64,000 bases of DNA from Berghia stephanieae. Its lineage: Eukaryota > Mollusca > Gastropoda > Nudibranchia > Aeolidiidae. Shown here piece by piece: positions 58,513 through 64,000 of this stretch. The translations under genes and the position numbers were made by a program. Position 1 is the stretch's first letter; each line of letters starts with the position of its first letter. The notes beneath the pieces are model-generated. The model saw only the letters and a list, made by a program, of their open reading frames with translations, was not told where the DNA came from and ran no database searches. Where the stretch lies: contig CM067450.1 of NCBI GenBank assembly GCA_034508935.3, positions 4,648,653 to 4,712,652 of the forward strand, in the 5' to 3' direction.

Positions 58513-59080
58513 TTTCTGTAGACAAACTACTTTGTGTCCATCCCTTCAGTATTGTTCTATCATCATCAGGAGGTAATGCTGCAGCCTATGTGTTCCAAAC
58601 AAGAGTTTTCAATTTTGCTGTAAATGTATCCTGGTAGCCTGGCAGGAAAAAATAGGCGTGGGCTTATGCAACCCTGTAAGAAGAACTATAAGTATAAGGG
58701 TGCAGTAGATAAGTCCCATTCCGTGAGCCTTCTGAGTGAAGAGAAGAAGGTGGTGGTGTAGGGGGAGGAGGAGGAGGAGGAGATCACAACTATCTGACAA
58801 CCATTGATATTTGACTTATAAACTGATCTGATGAACGATATAATTTAATTAGATAAACTGTATGGAAGTGTATAAAATAGTGACTGAAAACAAAGGGAAA
58901 ATAGGAATGCGTGACTTTGATGAAATTAGAGAAAATGTTAGAAACAATTTATATAAACAACGTGCTTTTAAAGATTATGACTGGAGCTTGAAAAATGACA
59001 AGAATTTTACACAAAACCTTCTCAGTAGATAGAGATAATTGCCATTAATGAAGCAAGCATGAATGGCCTGAAACTAACTT
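58513..59080. other. EEFSEC upstream region, no clear feature
   Basis: 58640-58790 shares AAGTATAAGGGTGCAGT and TTCTGAGTGAAGAGAAG with 56970-57040, so a dispersed repeat. No promoter is assigned. Confidence 0.4.
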
Positions 59081-59085
59081 GGATG

Positions 59086-59255
59086 ACTCGGCATCATCAT
59101 CATCTTCACAATTCTTATCTTATCTTATCATCATCATCACCATCAGCATCATCATCATCATCATTATCATATGTACAACCTCAAGCAACACCTCATCATC
59201 ACTATTACAACTACTACAATCATAGCCACATCATTATCATTACAACCCCCAATAC
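59086..59255. repeat. CAT-rich low-complexity tract
   Basis: Imperfect CATCAT and TATCAT repeats upstream of EEFSEC. Confidence 0.9.
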
Positions 59256-59392
59256 CACATCACTTTGGAGTAAATTGTCCTATATTAAACCAAAAAAAAA
59301 AAAAAGAAATGAGCATTTATATAGCACAATGACAAAATATCAAAGAATTTTTGTCACAGGTTGACTTTAAATATTTTATCCTCTTCTTATAG

Positions 59393-60751
59393 AGCCTGTC
59401 ATATAGTTGGTCATGGCATCGGAACGTGTTCTAAATTTCAACATTGGCATTCTGGGACATGTCGACAGTGGAAAGACAAGCTTGTCAAAGTCTTTGAGCA
59501 CAGTAGCAAGCACTGCATGTTTTGATAAAAACCCTCAAAGTAAAGAGCGGGGCATTACACTGGATTTGGGGTTTTCTTCTTTCACCGTTGATTGCCCTGA
59601 GCACAAGAAAAAGGAGTTGAATGGAATTGATAAAATTCAATACACACTAGTCGACTGCCCTGGGCATGCCAGCTTGATCAGGACTATCATTGGGGGTAAG
59701 TGATTCTTTTGTTATTTGAAAAGGAGGTTGCATGATAATTAACCAGTCTCAGTTGCATTGGGGATCCTGACAGCACAGTTGATATAAGTACTTGCTTCAC
59801 AAGAGATTTTTTCTGACCCCCCCCCCCCCCTCTCTCTCATCTCCCTGTTCACCCAGCAGTGATTGGGTAGCTGAGAAAATTAGATCTGGTGGAAAGTACT
59901 TAGGGACAGACTAGCGTCATATCCAGAGGGTAGCAATCATCATCATCATCATCAGAATTGAAAACTCACCTATTTGTCTCATGATTTCTATTTTGTAACT
60001 GAAGTTTTACCTACCTATCATGTGTGTAAATTGCGCTATGTAGTTGAAATTGCTATTTTGTTTTGTTTTGTTGTTTGTTTTTTGTTTGGGTTTAATTTAA
60101 TTTTTTTTCATTTCATTGTAATTGTATGAATGAAAAGCACCTAGAGCCTGTTGTAATGAAGGTAAGGCGCTATAGAAATGTCATCTATTATTATTATTAT
60201 TATTATTATCATCATCATCATCATCATCACCATCATTTTCACATCTTCATTTAAAACCCATATTTGCCCAAAATCTTTTCACAAAATTTGTCTCTGAAAA
60301 ATTGTCAAGTCTGCCGTCATTTCTTTTTACTTTGACTTCAGGTGCTCAAATCATAGACTTGATGATTCTAGTGGTCGATATAACAAAGGGGATGCAGACG
60401 CAGACTGCCGAGTGCCTTATCATTGGGGAAATCACCTGCAGCAGAATGATTGTTGTCCTCAACAAAATAGACATGATTCCACAAGAGAAGCAGGCAGGAT
60501 CAATTGAAAAGGTCAAAATTGAATATAATATAATAATACATGACATTTATATCGCGCATTTTCATCACTGGGTGATGCTCAATGCGTGAAACAATAATAC
60601 AGTGACATTATTATACAAATGAAACATTATACATACTACATCAACATAATATTATCATTATCAACGATTTTGATAAACATAAAGTCATTAATACAAGATA
60701 TGTTATAATACATCCACATGCTATGTCAAATACGGAAATAATATAAAATAA

Positions 60752-60843
<92 letters not shown>

Positions 60844-63420
60844 GTGGCATATCACTTGGACGTAGCCTCCCACACAGTCCTTCGGAAGAAGTCTCTGTCT
60901 TGTGCCCATCTGCCACATTCCGTCACGCCGTTGTTGAGCCATTCCTGTATATCCTGTTGCCATCTTCTTTGTGGTCTTCCTCTGCCTCTTTTGCCCTCCG
61001 CCATGCCCTCCAGTACATCTCTCCATAAACTAAAATAATATATAATAACATAAACTACATTTGCATTCATATTGGGTCAAATTACAAAGAGCATTAATCA
61101 AGATGTGTTTTAACAAAGAGATGGTGTTTTAACTTTGATTTAAATATTGATAAGGACTTCACTTCTCTTATTCTTATAGATGGAATGTCCGACGTGGCTG
61201 AACGATCTGCCACCGTAAAATTTATATTTATGTTATTTGAAACAATTAAGTTTGTAGAATCTAGTGCAGAACGTAGACTCTTCGTTGGCTTATAAGTTTC
61301 TAAAAATTCAGTAATATACAATGGTGCTTGATCATTAAGGCACTTATAGCACAATATTGCTAATTTAAATTCGATTCTCACTATATAATTCCCTTTATTT
61401 GTCCCATTGGGGAAATTTGTCTCTAGGGTCTATTCCAAGGGAAGACTGGAATAACCCAGGCATCAGCCGCAGTGTAGCGCTGCAGATTGAATTAGGGTGA
61501 GGTGACTTGCTCAAGGCCACACAGTTCAGTGGCGGGTGATCGAACTCGGTACCTTTAGGGTACGAAGCAAAGACCGTACCGCTGAGCCAATTAGGGCTAA
61601 ATGATAATTATAAAGCATTAACTCACTCAACCCTAACACCGACTATATCCGTAATTTATCCGGGTTACTTTTACCCCATGCCTATTTATTACATTTTTAA
61701 TGAGACAAATTATAGCCGAAGTATCAAAGGATATGTTTTTAGATTTTACATGTTAATGGAAGTTGAATAAAACTATCTATGTGCATGCTCATTTTAATAC
61801 TTTTTGAAAAGTAGCCAAAGTCTCTAGCATTGAGTGAGTTAAGAGAGTGGATAGGAATGATCAAAATAAATGTATAATTAAACTGATCCTATTACACATC
61901 TGAAAAAATCATAAAATATACATATAATATTGTTATAGTCTAAGGCAGTTTCTAATGGTTCCCACATGGCTATGTTATGACGCTAGGCCGATTCTACAGG
62001 GGAAATTTCAAGATTTACTTTTTCAGACCAAATTTGGCAAATTTTCAAAATGGATGATTATATTATCATATCTGGTATCATCTGGAAGGGAATTTAATCT
62101 CTTTCAGACAATATAAATATCGTCAGCTAGAACACCTTGATAACAGTGTAAAAAAACCAAAAGAGTTATCAGCCCTGTCATATCATGAAATTACATATTT
62201 CTAGAGAATGGGCATGATCTATATTACATTTCCATGTGCTCGAGGTCATTAGTCACATTGGAATATGTGCTCAAAGTGACCCACATAGTGAAAAGTGTTC
62301 ACAGTTTTTGAAAAAGCTAACATCACGATTGGTCATTTTGTTCAGCTTGACACATGGGTATGTTTATAACGTTCATAAACAAAGCAGCGTGTTTACAGTT
62401 TTAAAGAAATATCCAATCGTTGTACAGCAACAAATCATGTGATTGATGACTTGGTTGGACGAAGATATGAATGTAGATCGCTCCCATTGGCCCTATTCAA
62501 ACACATTCAACTCAAATAAAAAGATGTATTATAACTCCTTGAGTTATTGAAAATGTTATAATAAAATGGTTTTAAAAAATGAAGACAACAACTGTTGCTT
62601 CAGTTTTTACAAAATTTTTATTATTTTTTAGAACAAAATTGATGCTGCCTATAAAATTATAAATTGAAAAAGATGTGGCCTCTTTTGAATAATTTTTAAA
62701 TTTCTTTTCGATTATAAATTTTCATTATTTTATTATTTGTTTCCTGAAGATGAAGAAACGGATGGGAAAGACTCTTGAATCAACAAGGTTTTCAGGATGT
62801 CCAATCATTGCTGTAGCTGCAAAGCCAGGAGGCCAAGAGGTATTGTATGGTAACAAAGAAAATAAAACCAAACAAACAAAAAAAACAAACTTGTGAGCAT
62901 TTATTATTTTTAAATTTAAAAATTTTGGATTTTTTATAGCACAATATCCACTAAACGTGCTCAAAGCACTTTACAAGAGGTCCCTGACCAACAGCAACAC
63001 TTAACATGTTTGGCGATATTACAATTTTTTCAGACTGGGACAATGCTGTTAACGGCCAGGTACTTATTTTACACCTGAGAATGGTGAGAGAATGTGAATA
63101 AAGAGCCTTTTCCAAGGACTCAACTATGTACCGAGCGGGTCTCTAACCCATGGTTTCAATTCGAAAGCGAGTGTCATACCACTAGACCACATAGTCGCAT
63201 ATAGGTCATATAGTGCAGTATCCACTAAATGTTCTCACATCACTTTATAAGGGGTCCCTAGCCAACAGCAACACTTAACATATAGAACGATACAAAAACA
63301 AAACATATCCTTTTGCAGCACATTTTCAAAAGCTTTCCAGTGCCTCATTTATACTCTTAGTAAGACATAAAGCATTGCGGTCAACTGGCCAGGGACTCTC
63401 TCTCTCTGTCTCTCTCTCTT

Positions 63421-63498
<78 letters not shown>

Positions 63499-64000
63499 GA
63501 AAAATTATTTAAAGAAAGAAAAAATTGGACTTTGTGTGTGTGGAGATGACCCTTGCACGTCACAGGATTTATGCTGTATTGACTAGCAAATTATTCCCTT
63601 TTTTCATCCAAAGGGGGAAATTTATATGTAGCATCTGTTCCAAGAGAAGACTGGAATAACTCATGCATCAGCCGAAGTGCAGAGCCACGAAGTGAGCTAG
63701 GGTGAGGTGACTTTCCCAAGGCCACACAGTGTTGTCAGTAGTCAACCTTTTTACATTTTGGTTAAGAAACAAAGACCTACCACTGAGCCACGTTGTCCAT
63801 TACTGCTGAACCCCACTGGATAAAATTCTGATTTTTTTATCATGATATTTTATTATGGACTTTATGCTGGTGGCTGTGATGGTGTCTTGAATAATGATTA
63901 AGGTTTAAATTTTCAGGCAACAGACACAGAGGCCTTAGGCGTTGACACACTAGTGAAGACAATTCAAGACAGCACAGTTCTTCCAGATCGTACAGAGGAA
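59393..64000 (+). CDS. EEFSEC: Selenocysteine-specific elongation factor, exons 1-4, continues right
   Basis: EEFSEC is the GTPase that delivers selenocysteinyl-tRNA to ribosomes at UGA codons marked by a SECIS element. Coding exons are 59413-59695, 60342-60511, 62750-62839 and 63917-64000 (open at the edge), GT-AG and in phase, giving 209 residues of a protein usually near 590. G1 is GHVDSGKT (residues 15-22), the switch I region is ERGITLDLGF (45-54), G3 is DCPGH (81-85) and G4 is NKID (135-138). Exon 3 gives FSGCPIIAVAAKPGG, typical of the family. MASERV at 59413 is chosen as the start; an acceptor-like CTTCTTATAG just before 59393 suggests an upstream non-coding exon. Intron 2 is packed with LINE, SINE and CT-repeat sequence. 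Confidence 0.95.
59750..59940 (+). mobile_element. S5 SINE, diverged
   Basis: Keeps CACCCAGCAGTGATTGGG, TTAGATCTGGTGGAAAG and GACAGACTAGCGTC, with a poly-C tract at 59817-59830. It is in EEFSEC intron 1. Confidence 0.65.
59950..60235 (+). mobile_element. CR1/L2-type LINE 3' tail
   Basis: The last codons read LKTHLFVS and stop. A tail with AAAGCACCTAGAGCCTGTT and GGCGCTATAGAAATG follows, ending in ATT and ATC triplets. It is in EEFSEC intron 1. Confidence 0.75.
60751..60843. repeat. (CT)n microsatellite
   Basis: It directly abuts the 3' end of a minus-strand LINE fragment. Confidence 0.97.
60848..61030 (-). mobile_element. LINE C-terminal fragment
   Basis: Encodes EGKRGRGRPQRRWQQDIQEW and AQDRDFFRRTVWEATSK then a stop, the usual C-terminal signature of LINE reverse transcriptases. 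Its tail is the GA (plus-strand CT) repeat at 60751-60843. It is in EEFSEC intron 2. Confidence 0.82.
61094..61381 (-). mobile_element. CR1/L2-like LINE ORF2 C-terminus
   Basis: A 95-codon open frame, RIEFKLAILCYKCLNDQAP to IFKSKLKHHLFVK. It matches the conserved CR1/L2 C-terminal pattern (KxxxLxYKCLxxxAPxYI ... SxFKxxLKxHLF). The usual central W-SLP motif is not evident. Confidence 0.8.
61383..61605 (-). mobile_element. S4 CORE-type SINE, full length
   Basis: Tail TTCCCTTTATTTGTCCC at 61390; GAGGTGACTTGCTCAAGGCC (CORE-like, reversed) at 61499; head GTACCGCTGAGCCAA at the right. It is immediately next to the CR1/L2 fragment. Confidence 0.85.
61622..61838. mobile_element. TTAA-flanked MITE, 217 bp
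   Basis: Ends CTCACTCAACC and GCATTGAGTGAG between TTAA at 61618-61621 and 61839-61842. This is piggyBac-like by target choice. The second copy is at 57040. Confidence 0.8.
62215..62500 (-). repeat. Dispersed repeat, reverse copy of 19855-20345
   Basis: Contains ATTTCCATGTGCTCGAGGTC, AAAGCAGCGTGTTTACAG and AACAAATCATGTGATTGATG. It is in EEFSEC intron 2. Confidence 0.75.
62931..63201 (-). mobile_element. S1 SINE
   Basis: Tail TATAGCACAATATCCAC, head ACCACTAGACCACATAGTCG. A second partial S1 tail follows at 63205-63290. It is in EEFSEC intron 3. Confidence 0.82.
63391..63496. repeat. (CT)n microsatellite
   Basis: Long CT repeat with a few interruptions, in EEFSEC intron 3. Confidence 0.97.
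63590..63800 (-). mobile_element. S4 CORE-type SINE
   Basis: Tail TTCCCTTTTTTCATCC, GACTGGAATAACTCATGCATC, then GAGGTGACTTTCCCAAGGCC and a tRNA-like head near 63780. It is about 115 bp upstream of EEFSEC exon 4. Confidence 0.75.

Overview
This is a window of an intron-rich, AT-rich animal nuclear genome. The evidence is GT-AG introns, four vertebrate-like metazoan genes, tRNA-derived SINEs with pol III boxes, 5'-truncated non-LTR retrotransposons, MITEs and very long triplet microsatellites. The gene set and repeat style suggest a marine invertebrate deuterostome such as an echinoderm. That is inference; the sequence does not settle the species. A 100-N assembly gap lies at 17504-17603.

Genes, all assembled here exon by exon from splice sites and family similarity: (1) ketohexokinase, minus strand, 151-8651, six exons including the start, with the C-terminal part beyond the left edge; (2) an intracellular lipid-binding protein (FABP-like), plus strand, exons 2-4 at 24099-26162, with the short first exon not found; (3) a RING-H2 E3 ubiquitin ligase, minus strand, 38504-49369, seven exons ending in a complete C3H2C3 RING split by an intron; (4) the selenocysteine-specific elongation factor EEFSEC, plus strand, 59393-64000, four exons, running off the right edge. 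The genes have no obvious shared pathway.

Most of the remaining sequence is transposable elements and tandem repeats. I use working names. S1 is a ~310 bp tRNA-derived SINE. S2 is a ~510 bp retroelement ending GCAAGCGCCGTAAAACCC, with more than a dozen copies. S3 is a ~350 bp SINE containing a 73 bp module. S4 is a tRNA-derived CORE-type SINE. S5 is a tRNA-derived SINE with head TAGCTCAGTTGGTAGAGC. S6 is a SINE with a tRNA-Leu/Ser-like head. R190 is a ~190 bp repeat carrying GTGACGTCA. Three near-identical 5'-truncated RTE-like LINE copies sit at 9277, 45526 and 50113, each with target-site duplications. CR1/L2-like tails and pieces of a second LINE lie elsewhere. DNA elements include hAT-like elements with 7-8 bp duplications, TTAA-flanked piggyBac-like MITEs, a MULE-like element with 9 bp duplications and several fold-back elements. 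No LTR retrovirus-like or capsid-bearing element was recognised.

The most striking features are these. Tandem arrays have grown inside individual TE copies: 73 bp x 31 in a ketohexokinase intron, where a sister SINE at 30827 still has one unit, plus 43 bp x ~14 and 47 bp x ~4 arrays. The 3' part of FABP exon 3, with its splice donor, is tandemly duplicated. A near-perfect 207 bp palindrome lies just upstream of the last RING-gene exon. A perfect 36 bp inverted repeat encloses a half-tRNA-like sequence. A CpG-rich palindrome lies at 21653. Hammerhead-ribozyme-like cores occur in dispersed repeats. Several transposon insertions are nested and can be dated relative to one another.
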